A stretch of 64,000 nucleotides of DNA from Streptomyces sp. I05A-00742 (GTDB taxonomy: Bacteria > Actinomycetota > Actinomycetes > Streptomycetales > Streptomycetaceae): NCBI RefSeq assembly GCF_013055795.1, contig NZ_JABETO010000006.1, positions 124,001 through 188,000 of the forward strand. Direction: 5' to 3'. How positions within the stretch are numbered: position 1 is the stretch's first letter; every line of letters begins with the position of its first letter. Below the pieces are notes generated by a model that saw nothing but the letters and a program-made list of their open reading frames with translations, did no database searches and was not told where the DNA came from. A program made the translations under genes and the position numbers. This document shows, piece by piece, positions 1-8,671 of the stretch.

Positions 1-1
1 C

Positions 2-619
2 GCGTTCCACGACGAGTACGACGACAGCGGCGTCGAGACGGGCAGGCCGCGCCGCCGCGGTGGCTGGGTCAAGCGTTCCCTGATCATCGCCGTGGTGCTC
101 GGCGTCGTCGGCGGCGGCCTCTACGGCGGCTACCAGTGGACGCAGACGCAGTACTACGTGGCGGCCAAGGACAGCACCCACGTCGCGCTCTACCAGGGCA
201 TCAACCAGGACCTCGCCTGGATCAGCCTCAGCAAGCTGTACCAGGACCACCCCGAGATCGAACTCAAGTACCTCCCCGTCGACCAGCGCGGCCGGGTGGA
301 GGACACGATCGCGGTGGGCAGCCGCGACCAGGCCGTGCAGAAGGTCAAGGACCTCGGCACGCTGGCCAGCGCCTGCAAGAAGAAGGACGAGCAGCAGAAG
401 GCAGAGCGCCGGCAGCGGGAGAGCCAGAAGCCCGAGACGGCCAAGCCCGACGCCGGCAAACCGGACGCCGGCAAGACACCTCCGGGCAAGCCCACCCCCG
501 TGCCGACCGGTGGAGCGGCGGGCATCACGCTCCAGACCGCGCCGACCCCGGCCCCCGGCCCCACCCTCAGCGAGGAAGAGCAGAAAGTGGCAGCGCAGTG
601 CAACGGCTCCCAGCAGTAA
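2..619 (+). CDS. PP2C-type Ser/Thr protein phosphatase, C-terminal part (left edge cuts the gene)
   Basis: Only the C-terminal part is present; the frame is open to the left edge. Visible are a basic stretch (RPRRRGGWVKR), one membrane helix (about LIIAVVLGVVGGGLYGG), an extracellular segment and a Lys/Pro-rich tail with a repeated KPDAG motif. The catalytic PP2C domain would lie outside the window, so the identity rests on the membrane-plus-tail layout and on position. In actinobacteria the phosphatase PstP precedes rodA, pbpA and the PknB kinase, and dephosphorylates PknB-type kinases and their substrates. The rodA start lies 20 bp downstream, which suggests one transcript. The internal ATG at 92 is not the real start. 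Confidence 0.8.
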   Translation, partial: AFHDEYDDSGVETGRPRRRGGWVKRSLIIAVVLGVVGGGLYGGYQWTQTQYYVAAKDSTHVALYQGINQDLAWISLSKLYQDHPEIELKYLPVDQRGRVEDTIAVGSRDQAVQKVKDLGTLASACKKKDEQQKAERRQRESQKPETAKPDAGKPDAGKTPPGKPTPVPTGGAAGITLQTAPTPAPGPTLSEEEQKVAAQCNGSQQ

Positions 620-639
620 GTCTGTAGGGGGCCAGCGAC

Positions 640-2073
640 GTGTCAGCCATCCCACCCATGCCGAACACCACTTCCACCACCACCGTCAGCACGGCGGGCC
701 AGCCGAGTCGGCGCAACACCGAGTTGCTGCTGCTCGCCTTCGCCGTCATCCTCCCCTGCTTCGCGTACGCCAACGTGGGCCTGGCGCTGGACGGCGAGAT
801 GCCGTCCGGGATGCTCGGCTACGGCATGGGCCTCGGCCTGCTGGCCGGCGTCGGCCACCTCGTGGTGCGGAAGTTCGCCCCGTACGCCGATCCGCTGCTG
901 CTGCCGCTGGCCACGGTCCTCAACGGGATCGGGCTGGTCGTCATCTGGCGGCTGGACCAGTCACCGCGCTTCCAGAAGGTGCCCACGTTCGCTCCCGCGG
1001 CGACCAATCAGCTGCTGTTCTCGGCACTCGGGATCGGCCTGTTCGTCGCCATGGTGATCTTCCTCAAGGATCACCGGGTGCTCCAGCGCTACACCTACAT
1101 CTCCATGGCGCTGGCGCTGGCCCTGCTGATCTCCCCGATGTTCTTCCCGTCGGTCAACGGCGCCCGGATCTGGGTCAAGATCCCGGGCCTCGGCGGGCTC
1201 CAGCCCGGTGAGTTCGCCAAGATCGTGCTGGCCGTGTTCTTCGCCGGCTACCTGATGGTCAAGCGCGACGCGCTGGCCCTGGCGAGCCGCCGCTTCATGG
1301 GCATGTACCTGCCGCGCGGCCGTGACCTCGGGCCGATCCTGGCCGTCTGGGCGTTCAGCATCCTGATCCTGGTCTTCGAGACCGACCTCGGTACGTCGCT
1401 GCTCTTCTTCGGCATCTTCGTCGTGATGCTCTACGTCGCGACCGAGCGCACCAGCTGGATCGTCTTCGGCCTGCTGATGTCCGCCGCGGGCGCGGTGGGC
1501 GTCGCCTCCTTCGAGTCGCACGTGCAGCAGCGCGTCCAGGCGTGGCTCGACCCCATGGGCGAATACCTCATGAGCAAGAAGGGCGTCTGGGGCCACTCCG
1601 AGCAGTCGATGCAGGCCCTGTGGTCCTTCGGCTCGGGCGGCGTCTCCGGCACCGGCTGGGGCCAGGGCCACTCCGACCTCATCGGCTTCGCCGCCAACTC
1701 CGACTTCATCCTCGCCACCGTGGGCGAAGAGCTGGGCCTGGCGGGCCTCATGGCCATCCTGCTGATCTACGGCCTGATCGTGGAGCGCGGCGTGCGCACC
1801 GCCCTGGCCGCCCGCGACCCGTTCGGCAAGCTCCTGGCCATCGGCCTCTCCGGCGCCTTCGCGATCCAGGTCTTCGTGGTCGCCGGCGGTGTGACCAACC
1901 TGATCCCGCTGACCGGTATGACCATGCCGTTCATCGCACAGGGCGGATCCTCCGTGATCGCCAACTGGGCCCTCATCGCCATCCTCATGAAGATCAGTGA
2001 TGCGGCGCGGCGCCCCGCTCCCACCCCCGTGACCAACCCCGATGCCGAGATGACCCAGGTGGTCCGACCGTGA
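640..2073 (+). CDS. rodA: RodA/FtsW/SpoVE-family peptidoglycan glycosyltransferase
   Basis: A 477-residue multi-pass membrane protein of the SEDS family. These proteins polymerise lipid II into glycan strands and work with a class B penicillin-binding protein. Many hydrophobic helices are visible, together with SEDS-like segments: a conserved ETDLGTSLL motif in the middle and a C-terminal block resembling GVTNLIPLTGMTMPFI. Length is normal for RodA. The GTG at 640 is chosen because it follows the phosphatase gene closely. The last codon overlaps the GTG of the downstream transpeptidase gene by 4 bp, so RodA and its partner are translationally coupled. RodA is preferred over FtsW because of its place beside pstP, pbpA and pknB; sequence alone does not fully separate the two. 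Confidence 0.93.
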   Translation: MSAIPPMPNTTSTTTVSTAGQPSRRNTELLLLAFAVILPCFAYANVGLALDGEMPSGMLGYGMGLGLLAGVGHLVVRKFAPYADPLLLPLATVLNGIGLVVIWRLDQSPRFQKVPTFAPAATNQLLFSALGIGLFVAMVIFLKDHRVLQRYTYISMALALALLISPMFFPSVNGARIWVKIPGLGGLQPGEFAKIVLAVFFAGYLMVKRDALALASRRFMGMYLPRGRDLGPILAVWAFSILILVFETDLGTSLLFFGIFVVMLYVATERTSWIVFGLLMSAAGAVGVASFESHVQQRVQAWLDPMGEYLMSKKGVWGHSEQSMQALWSFGSGGVSGTGWGQGHSDLIGFAANSDFILATVGEELGLAGLMAILLIYGLIVERGVRTALAARDPFGKLLAIGLSGAFAIQVFVVAGGVTNLIPLTGMTMPFIAQGGSSVIANWALIAILMKISDAARRPAPTPVTNPDAEMTQVVRP

Positions 2074-3527
2074 ACAAGCCCGTGCGCCGGATCGCGATCT
2101 TCTGCGGACTCCTCATCCTCGCGCTGATGGTCCGCGGCAACTGGCTCCAGTTCGTTCAGGCCGACGAGCTCAAGAACGACAAGAACAACATGCGGGTCAA
2201 CATCGCCCGCTACAGCCAGCCGCGCGGCAACATCATCGTGGACGGCCAGGAGATCACCGGCTCCAAAGAAGTCAACGGCATCAACTACAAGTACAAGCGC
2301 ACGTACAAGAACGGCGAGATGTGGGCGCCGGTCACCGGTTTCAGCTCGCAGGTCTACAAGCCCACGTTCCTGGAGGGCGTCGAGGACAAGATCCTCACCG
2401 GTGACGACGACCGGCTGTTCTTCAACCGGACGATCGACATGATCACCGGCAAGGGCAAAAAGGGTGGTGACGTGATCACTACCCTCAACAGCAAGGCCCA
2501 GGAAGCCGCCTTCAAGGGCCTGGGCAGCAAGAAGGGCGCGGTCGCCGCCATCGACCCGCGCACCGGCAAGATCCTGGCGCTCGCCTCCACCCCGTCGTAC
2601 GACCCGTCGATGGTGGCCGGCGCCAACGACGGCGAGAACTGGACGAAGCTCAACGACGACAAGAACAAGCCGATGCTCAACCGGGCGCTGCGGGAGACCT
2701 ACCCGCCCGGTTCGACGTTCAAGGTCGTCACGGCCGCCGCGGCCCTGGAGAAGGGGCTCTACAAGGACGTCGACCAGAAGACGAACTCGCCGAAGAAGTG
2801 GACGCTGCCGGACACCCGGAACGTGCAGCTGACGAACGAGACGACGATGCCCTGCGACAACGTCTCGATGCGGGCTGCCCTCCAGTGGTCCTGCAACAGC
2901 GTCTTCGGCAAGATCAGCGCCGATCTCGGCAACAAGGACATGATCGCGCAGGCCAACAAGTTCGGCTTCAACGACGCCGACCTGACGGTCCCGGTCGGCG
3001 TCTCCAAGAGCGTCTACCCCGAGGACAACCGCCCGCAGAACGCCATGGCGGGCATCGGCCAGGCGTCCAACCGCGCCACGCCGCTCCAGATGGCCATGGT
3101 CGCCGCCGCCGTCGCCAACAACGGCAAGCTCATGGAGCCGTACATGGTGGACAAGCTGCGCGCGCCCAACCTGAACGTCATCGAGACGCACCAGCCCCGG
3201 GAGATGAACCGCCCGCTCACCCCGGAGCACGCGCAGAACCTGCAGAGCGCCATGGAGACGGTCGTCGAGGAGGGCACCGGAACCGAGGCGAAGATCGACG
3301 GCGTCAAGGTCGGCGGCAAGACCGGTACCGCCCAGCACGGTGTGGACAACAGCGGCAACCCCTACGCGTGGTTCATCTCCTACGCCAAGAAGGGTGACGG
3401 CTCGCCGGTCGCCGTCGCTGTTGTCATCGAGGGTTCCAACACCATGCGCGACGACATCGCCGGCGGCAAGCTGGCCGCTCCCATCGCCAAGAGCGTCATG
3501 GAGGCGGTGCTGAAGACCTCGAAGTGA
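2070..3527 (+). CDS. pbpA: Class B penicillin-binding protein (D,D-transpeptidase) PbpA
   Basis: A 485-residue transpeptidase that cross-links peptidoglycan stems. It has a short cytoplasmic tail, one N-terminal membrane anchor (about residues 7-20) and all three active-site motifs: STFK (S215-K218), SCN (S274-N276) and KTG (K417-G419). Length is typical of actinobacterial PbpA. The GTG start lies inside the end of rodA (4-bp overlap), a usual arrangement for a SEDS glycosyltransferase and its partner PBP. The protein acts outside the membrane in elongation or polar growth. No frameshift or missing residue is seen. Confidence 0.95.
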   Translation: MNKPVRRIAIFCGLLILALMVRGNWLQFVQADELKNDKNNMRVNIARYSQPRGNIIVDGQEITGSKEVNGINYKYKRTYKNGEMWAPVTGFSSQVYKPTFLEGVEDKILTGDDDRLFFNRTIDMITGKGKKGGDVITTLNSKAQEAAFKGLGSKKGAVAAIDPRTGKILALASTPSYDPSMVAGANDGENWTKLNDDKNKPMLNRALRETYPPGSTFKVVTAAAALEKGLYKDVDQKTNSPKKWTLPDTRNVQLTNETTMPCDNVSMRAALQWSCNSVFGKISADLGNKDMIAQANKFGFNDADLTVPVGVSKSVYPEDNRPQNAMAGIGQASNRATPLQMAMVAAAVANNGKLMEPYMVDKLRAPNLNVIETHQPREMNRPLTPEHAQNLQSAMETVVEEGTGTEAKIDGVKVGGKTGTAQHGVDNSGNPYAWFISYAKKGDGSPVAVAVVIEGSNTMRDDIAGGKLAAPIAKSVMEAVLKTSK

Positions 3528-3682
3528 TTCCCGGCATGCACCGGCGCCGCGCGCCGGTACCAGTCCCGTATCGGGTGCCGGTCACGCCCGGGAGCCGTGG
3601 GGCCCGCCGGGTACGGTAAGCGCGGACAGCACACCGCCGGACCCACGTCGGTGCGGTCAGGAAGAACGGAAGGGCTGGAGCT

Positions 3683-5743
3683 ATGGAAGAGCCGCGTCGC
3701 CTCGGCGGCCGGTACGAGCTGGGCTCGGTGCTCGGCCGTGGTGGCATGGCCGAGGTCTACCTCGCCCACGACACCCGGCTCGGCCGCACCGTCGCCGTGA
3801 AGACGCTCCGGGTGGACCTCGCCCGTGACCCGTCCTTCCAGGCCCGGTTCCGCCGTGAGGCCCAGTCGGCCGCCTCGCTCAACCACCCGTCCATCGTCGC
3901 CGTCTACGACACCGGCGAGGACTACGTGGACGGGGTCTCGATCCCGTACATCGTCATGGAGTACGTGGACGGTTCCACCCTCCGCGAGCTGCTCCACTCC
4001 GGCCGCAAGCTGCTTCCCGAACGCTCGCTCGAAATGACCATCGGGGTCCTCCAGGCACTGGAGTACTCCCACCGGGCCGGCATCGTCCACCGGGACATCA
4101 AGCCCGCCAACGTCATGCTGACCCGCACCGGTCAGGTCAAGGTCATGGACTTCGGCATCGCCCGCGCGATGGGTGACGCCGGAATGACCATGACCCAGAC
4201 GGCCGCCGTCATCGGCACCGCCCAGTACCTCTCCCCGGAGCAGGCCAAGGGCGAGCAGGTGGACGCCCGTTCCGACCTGTACTCGACGGGCTGTCTGCTC
4301 TACGACCTGCTGACCGTCCGGCCGCCGTTCATCGGGGACTCCCCGGTCGCGGTGGCCTACCAGCATGTGCGGGAGGAGCCCAACCCGCCGAGCGCCTTCG
4401 ACCCCGAGATCACGCCCGAGATGGACGCCATCGTCCTCAAGGCACTGGTCAAGGACCCCGACTACCGCTACCAGTCGGCCGACGAGATGCGCGCCGACAT
4501 CGAGGCCGCCCTGGAGGGCCGCCCGGTCGCCGCCGCGGCGGCCTTCAGCCCGCTCGGTTCCGTCGGCTACGGCGGCGAGGACCAGCCCACCCAGATGATG
4601 GGCCGCCACGACCCGAACGCCGCCGGGCAGACGTCCATGCTGCCGCCGGTCCGCGACGGCGGCGGCTACGGCGGCTACGACGACGGCGGGGACGGCCCTG
4701 GCCACGGCGGGAACGGGCGGAAGAAGAGCAACCTGTCCACGATCCTGCTGGTGATCGCGGGCATCCTGGTGCTCGTCGGGGCCATCTTCATCGGCAAGGC
4801 GCTGTTCAGCGGCGACGGGAAGAGCGGCGATGTCACCGCGCCCAACCTGATCGGCGAAACGCTGGCCTCGGCCAAGAAGCAGGGCGAGAACGTCGGGCTG
4901 AAGGTCGTCGACAGCGGTCAGCCCGTCAACTGCGACGCGGAACCGGGCAAGATCTGCAAGCAGAACCCCGACGCCGGGACCAAGGTCGAGCGTGACAGCG
5001 AGATCAAGGTGTCGCTGTCCAAGGGGCCGGCCAAGATTGACGTCCCCAACGTCCTCAACACCCAGTACGACAAGGCGCAGAAGACCCTGGAGGACAAGGG
5101 CTTCACGGTCCGCCGCAAGGATGAACAGACCGACGAGGCCAAGCCCGGGACCGTCATCAAGCAGAGCCCGGAGCCGAACGAGGCGGCCGACAAGGGCTCG
5201 GAGGTCAAGCTCACCGTCGCCTCCGCCGTCCCGAAGAAGACCGTTCCCATGGTGATCGGCCAGCAGTTCGACGCCGCTTCCAAGCAGCTGACGGACAACG
5301 GCTTCAAGGTGACCCGGAAGGACGTCGACAACGACGCGCCGACGGGGCAGGTCGTCGCCCAGTCCCCGCAGGGTGACACCTCCGCCGCGCCCGACTCGAC
5401 GGTCGAGCTGTCGGTCTCCAAGGGCCCGCAGGAGGTCGACGTGCCCACGTTGACCAACATGACCCTGAAGGACGCCAAAAAGGCCCTGACGGACGCCGGG
5501 CTCAAGGTCGGCACCATCGCCGGACCGAACGACGACAAGGCTGTCGTGACGACCTCCATGCCGCTCCCGGGCGCCAAGGTGAAGAAGGGCACGGCTATCA
5601 CCTTGGCGACCCAGGCCCCGCTCCCCGGCACCACCATCGGCGGTACCAACGGAGGCCCCGGCGGCGGTGACGGCGGTCCCGGCGGCGGTGACGACGACGG
5701 CGGCATCTTCGGCGGCACCGGCTTCATCCAGGGCCGCCACTAG
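3683..5743 (+). CDS. pknB: PknB-type Ser/Thr protein kinase with four PASTA domains
   Basis: A 686-residue receptor kinase. The N-terminal kinase domain has a glycine loop (GRGGMAEV, 18-25), the ATP lysine K40, the catalytic HRD at 136-138 and the DFG at 156-158, so it should be active. A Gly-rich linker leads to one membrane helix (about 353-375), followed by four extracellular PASTA repeats starting near residues 384, 452, 519 and 585 and a Gly-rich tail. PASTA domains bind muropeptides or lipid II, linking wall status to phosphorylation of division and wall enzymes. The ATG at 3683 lies 155 bp after pbpA. The gene ends at a strong hairpin shared with the convergent sortase operon. The second kinase (PknA) of mycobacterial operons is absent here. 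Confidence 0.96.
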   Translation: MEEPRRLGGRYELGSVLGRGGMAEVYLAHDTRLGRTVAVKTLRVDLARDPSFQARFRREAQSAASLNHPSIVAVYDTGEDYVDGVSIPYIVMEYVDGSTLRELLHSGRKLLPERSLEMTIGVLQALEYSHRAGIVHRDIKPANVMLTRTGQVKVMDFGIARAMGDAGMTMTQTAAVIGTAQYLSPEQAKGEQVDARSDLYSTGCLLYDLLTVRPPFIGDSPVAVAYQHVREEPNPPSAFDPEITPEMDAIVLKALVKDPDYRYQSADEMRADIEAALEGRPVAAAAAFSPLGSVGYGGEDQPTQMMGRHDPNAAGQTSMLPPVRDGGGYGGYDDGGDGPGHGGNGRKKSNLSTILLVIAGILVLVGAIFIGKALFSGDGKSGDVTAPNLIGETLASAKKQGENVGLKVVDSGQPVNCDAEPGKICKQNPDAGTKVERDSEIKVSLSKGPAKIDVPNVLNTQYDKAQKTLEDKGFTVRRKDEQTDEAKPGTVIKQSPEPNEAADKGSEVKLTVASAVPKKTVPMVIGQQFDAASKQLTDNGFKVTRKDVDNDAPTGQVVAQSPQGDTSAAPDSTVELSVSKGPQEVDVPTLTNMTLKDAKKALTDAGLKVGTIAGPNDDKAVVTTSMPLPGAKVKKGTAITLATQAPLPGTTIGGTNGGPGGGDGGPGGGDDDGGIFGGTGFIQGRH

Positions 5744-5757
5744 CACCACGTACGACA

Positions 5758-5802
5758 GGAGCCCCGTCGTCATCCTCTTAAGGAGGCTGGCGACGGGGCT
5801 CC
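5758..5802. terminator. Bidirectional hairpin terminator between pknB and the sortase operon
   Basis: A perfect 12-bp inverted repeat (5758-5769 and 5791-5802). The 21-nt loop contains a further small inverted repeat (CCTC and GAGG). It lies between convergent genes and probably ends transcription from both sides. There is no long T run, as is common in Streptomyces. Confidence 0.8.
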
Positions 5803-5817
5803 GTGCTGTGTGGCGGT

Positions 5818-6537
5818 TCAGCCCCGCAGTTCCTTCGGCGGGGTCCGCTTCTCGTCGACCTTCTCCGTGCGCGTCAGCTCCGCCCAGACGATGTAGCGGT
5901 AGTCGGAGGTGTAGACCGGCGTGCAGGTCGTCAGGGTCAGGTAGCGGCCCGGCGCGGTCTTCCCGGACTCGCGGGGCACCGGGTCGAGGACCTTCACGTT
6001 GAAGCGGGAAGTCTGCTTGAGCTCCTTGTAGACCTTGTAGACGTACCAGGTGTCGCGCGTCTCGAAGACGACCGGATCGCCGTCCTTGATCTTGTGGATG
6101 TTGTGGAACTTGGCGCCGTGCCCGTCCCGGTGCGCGGCCAGCGTGAAGTTGCCCTGCTTGTCCCAGGGCATCGCGGCCTTCACGGGTTTGCGGTAGAAGC
6201 CGGCGACGCCCTCGTTGAGGACGTCGCTTCCGGTGCCGGGTTTCACCAGCACCTCGCCGCCCATCGCGGGGACGTGCAGGAAGCCGATCCCGTCCTTGGT
6301 GTCCAGGGCGCCGGGACCCTTCCGGGCCCAGTTCTCGCGCACGTGGTTGCCCTGGCGCTTCGCCTCGCGGTCGGCTATCACGTTCGTCCACCACAACGAG
6401 TAGACGACGAACAGCGCCAACAGCACGCCGGCCGTGATCAGCAGCTCGCCCACCACGCCGACGGTCGCCGCGAACCGGCTCCGGGTGCGGCTCCGCCGCC
6501 GTGGCGCGCCGTCGGTGTGCTCCTCGGTACCTGCCAC
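5818..6537 (-). CDS. srtE2: Class E sortase (SrtE2-like)
   Basis: A membrane-anchored cysteine transpeptidase of about 239 residues. Class E sortases cleave LAxTG-type signals and attach proteins such as chaplins to the wall. An N-terminal membrane helix (VVGELLITAGVLLALFVVY) is followed by the sortase fold with catalytic H136 (AAHRDGHG), C205 (TLTTC) and R214 (DYRYIVW). The GTG at 6537 is chosen because it gives no overlap with the upstream sortase gene; an in-frame start at 6633 would add 32 Arg/Gly-rich residues and overlap that gene by 64 bp. It is the last gene of a leftward operon with the first sortase. The symbol follows the S. coelicolor pair as I recall it. Confidence 0.9.
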   Translation of the reverse strand: MAGTEEHTDGAPRRRSRTRSRFAATVGVVGELLITAGVLLALFVVYSLWWTNVIADREAKRQGNHVRENWARKGPGALDTKDGIGFLHVPAMGGEVLVKPGTGSDVLNEGVAGFYRKPVKAAMPWDKQGNFTLAAHRDGHGAKFHNIHKIKDGDPVVFETRDTWYVYKVYKELKQTSRFNVKVLDPVPRESGKTAPGRYLTLTTCTPVYTSDYRYIVWAELTRTEKVDEKRTPPKELRG

Positions 6538-6569
6538 AGCCCGCCCGTACCCCGTTCCCCTGCCGTCCG

Positions 6570-7721
6570 TCAGTCGACGAGCGCGTCCGGCTTGCCCTTC
6601 CCGCGCGGGCGCTCGTCCACCATCTTGCCCCACACGATCATCCGGTACGTACTGGTGAATTCGGGGGTACAGGTGGTCAGGGTGATGTACCGGCCCGGTC
6701 CTGAGAAGCCGGAACCGTCGGGTACGGGGCGGATGACCCCGACGTTCGCGGGAGACGTCTGGTCCAGTCGGCTCGTCATCTCATAGGTGTAGAAGCTGCT
6801 CTTCGTCTCCACCACGATCTTGTCACCGGGCTGCAGCCGGTTGACGTAGCGGAACGGTTCGCCATGGGTGTTGCGGTGGCCGGCCACCGCGAAGTTGCCC
6901 TGCTTGTCCCAGGGCATCGCGGTCTTCAGGGAACCCTTGCCGTAGTGCCCGACCATGCCGCGGTCCAGGACCTTGTGCTTCCCTATCCCCTCGGCGATCG
7001 GCGCCTTCACGTCCAGCTTGGGGATGTAGAGGATCGCGAAGCCCTCACCGGGCGAGAACGCGCCCGCGTCCCGGTCCCTGCCCCCGTCCCGCTCCCAGCT
7101 GTTGCGGAGGTCCTTGGCCGCTCCTCCGGCCTGCTGCTGGGCGATGACGTTCGTCCACCACAGCTGGTAGGCGACGAACAGCAGCAGCACCACCCCGAGT
7201 GTGATGAACACTTCGCCCACGGCCCGGCTGACGACCACGCCCACGCTGTCCTTGCGCGCCCTCGCCGCGCGCTGCGCGGCCCTGCGCCGCTCCGCGCGCC
7301 CACCGCCGGCCGGAACGGGAGCGGGCGCCACCCGGCGCAGCGGCATCGTCGCGTCGTCCAGGGGCGGCAGCGGCGGTGAAGGGATCTCGGGCGGCAGCGG
7401 CGGTGAAGGGATCTCGGGCGGCAGCGGCGGTGAGGGGTTCTCGGGCGGCAGGGGCCGGGAGACGCCCTCGGGGGGCAGGGGGCGCGCGACGGTCCGTCCG
7501 GCGTTCTCGGGGGGCAGCGGCCGGGAGACGTCCCGTTCGAAGGGCGGGGGCCCGGGGGCCCGTTCCCCCGGCGCGTACACATACGGGTCCGGCTCCGGCC
7601 GATGGTCCCGGTGGTCCGGCGGCGGGGCGGCGTGCCGGCCGCCGCCGGACCGCGGCGGCGGGGTGTACGGCTGCTGGGGCGCCGCCCCCCGGGGATCCCG
7701 CTCGGGGCGGAGCCCGTTCAC
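6570..7721 (-). CDS. srtE1: Class E sortase with long Pro-rich cytoplasmic N-terminus (SrtE1-like)
   Basis: A 383-residue class E sortase. The first ~190 residues are Pro/Arg-rich and of low complexity, with a tandem nine-residue repeat (PPEIPSPPL). A membrane helix (VFITLGVVLLLFVAYQLWW) then leads to the catalytic domain with H282 (AGHRNTHG), C351 (TLTTC) and R360 (TYRMIVW). The start overlaps the stop of the upstream amidotransferase gene by 4 bp, and the second sortase follows closely, so the three genes are probably one transcript. In Streptomyces paired SrtE enzymes anchor chaplins needed for aerial growth. The Pro-rich tail is cytoplasmic in this topology; its role is unknown. Confidence 0.92.
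   Translation of the reverse strand: MNGLRPERDPRGAAPQQPYTPPPRSGGGRHAAPPPDHRDHRPEPDPYVYAPGERAPGPPPFERDVSRPLPPENAGRTVARPLPPEGVSRPLPPENPSPPLPPEIPSPPLPPEIPSPPLPPLDDATMPLRRVAPAPVPAGGGRAERRRAAQRAARARKDSVGVVVSRAVGEVFITLGVVLLLFVAYQLWWTNVIAQQQAGGAAKDLRNSWERDGGRDRDAGAFSPGEGFAILYIPKLDVKAPIAEGIGKHKVLDRGMVGHYGKGSLKTAMPWDKQGNFAVAGHRNTHGEPFRYVNRLQPGDKIVVETKSSFYTYEMTSRLDQTSPANVGVIRPVPDGSGFSGPGRYITLTTCTPEFTSTYRMIVWGKMVDERPRGKGKPDALVD
7368..7446 (-). repeat. 27-bp tandem repeat inside srtE1
   Basis: About three copies of a 27-bp unit encode PPEIPSPPL nine-residue repeats in the cytoplasmic tail of SrtE1. The unit length is a multiple of three, so copy-number change would keep the frame. Confidence 0.85.
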
Positions 7722-8356
7722 TCTCCGGCCTTGCCCACCACCGGGGCGAGCCCGGCCGATCGTTCCACCGCCCCCGTGTCACCGCAGGAGACAAGCCAGT
7801 TGGCGAGCATCCGGTGCCCCCACTCCGTGAGCACCGACTCGGGGTGGAACTGCACGCCCTCGACGGGGAGGTCGCGGTGGCGCAGGCCCATCGCGATCCC
7901 GCTCTCCGTCCAGGCGGTCATCTCCAGCTCGTCCGGCCAGCCCTCGCGGGCGACGGCGAGCGAGTGGTAGCGGGTGGCGGTGAACGGCGACGGCAGCCCC
8001 TGGAAGACGCCCGCGCCCTGGTGGCTCACCGAGGAGGTCTTGCCGTGCAGCAGCTCGGGTGCCCGGCCGACGACCCCGCCGTACGCCACGGCCATCGACT
8101 GCATGCCCAGGCACACGCCGAAGACCGGTACCCCGGTGGCCGCGCAGTGCCGCACCATGTCGATGCAGACGCCGGCCTGCTCGGGCGCGCCCGGGCCGGG
8201 GGAGAGCAGCACCCCGTCGAACCCGTCCTGCGCGTGGGCCGGTTCGACCTCGTCGTTCCTGCGCACCTCGCACTCGGCGCCGAGCTGGTAGAGGTACTGG
8301 ACGAGGTTGAAGACGAAGCTGTCGTAGTTGTCCACGACCAGGATGCGTGCGCTCAT
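7718..8356 (-). CDS. Aminodeoxychorismate/anthranilate synthase component II (glutamine amidotransferase)
   Basis: A 212-residue class I glutamine amidotransferase that hydrolyses glutamine and passes ammonia to a chorismate-binding partner, for folate (PabA) or tryptophan (TrpG) synthesis. The catalytic triad is visible: C82 in GVCLGMQS, and H171 and E173 in FHPES. The N-terminus (ILVVDNYDSFVFNLVQYL) is typical of this family. The partner subunit is not in the window, so PabA and TrpG cannot be separated. The gene starts at 8356, 5 bp after the small membrane gene, and ends overlapping srtE1 by 4 bp. Confidence 0.92.
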   Translation of the reverse strand: MSARILVVDNYDSFVFNLVQYLYQLGAECEVRRNDEVEPAHAQDGFDGVLLSPGPGAPEQAGVCIDMVRHCAATGVPVFGVCLGMQSMAVAYGGVVGRAPELLHGKTSSVSHQGAGVFQGLPSPFTATRYHSLAVAREGWPDELEMTAWTESGIAMGLRHRDLPVEGVQFHPESVLTEWGHRMLANWLVSCGDTGAVERSAGLAPVVGKAGE

Positions 8357-8360
8357 CGCG

Positions 8361-8549
8361 TCACCGCCAATCCGTTGCCGGTGTCGGCATGCTGTCGTCG
8401 ACCGTCACGTCGTTGAACGGCAGCAGCGGTTCCGCCCAGGGGAAGACGTACTGGAAGAGCACGTAGACGACGGCCAGCACGAGGACCAGGGAGATCAGCG
8501 CCTTCACCCACGCGTTGCCCGGCAGACGACGCCAGATCCAGACGTACAT
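8361..8549 (-). CDS. Small single-pass membrane protein, unknown function
   Basis: About 62 residues starting MYVWIWRRLPGN, with one membrane helix (ALISLVLVLAVVYVLFQYVFPWAEPLL) and an acidic C-terminus. The ATG at 8549 is preferred over an upstream in-frame start at 8606 because AGGGA lies at ribosome-binding distance. It is 4 bp from the amidotransferase gene and probably co-transcribed with it and the sortases. The position between DUF881 and the amidotransferase matches other Streptomyces as I recall. No function can be named. Confidence 0.8.
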   Translation of the reverse strand: MYVWIWRRLPGNAWVKALISLVLVLAVVYVLFQYVFPWAEPLLPFNDVTVDDSMPTPATDWR

Positions 8550-8671
8550 GCTGTCCCTACTTGCCGACGGGAATGGTCTTTGCCGCACCAGAGTAAGGGC
8601 CCGCACCTGTGCGCGGGGCGCAGCCGGGCAAAGCCCCGGCGCGCAATTCCGCGCGGGCGCGGTGGTCTCCG

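Noticed and set aside
1767..3338. Long minus-strand open frame opposite rodA/pbpA
   Set aside because: Antisense to well-supported genes; its composition (Val/Leu/Arg/Gly/Asp/His) is the usual GC-rich shadow and no motif is seen.
7368..7446. CRISPR-like array
   Set aside because: Direct repeat without spacers, within a coding region; no cas genes in the window.
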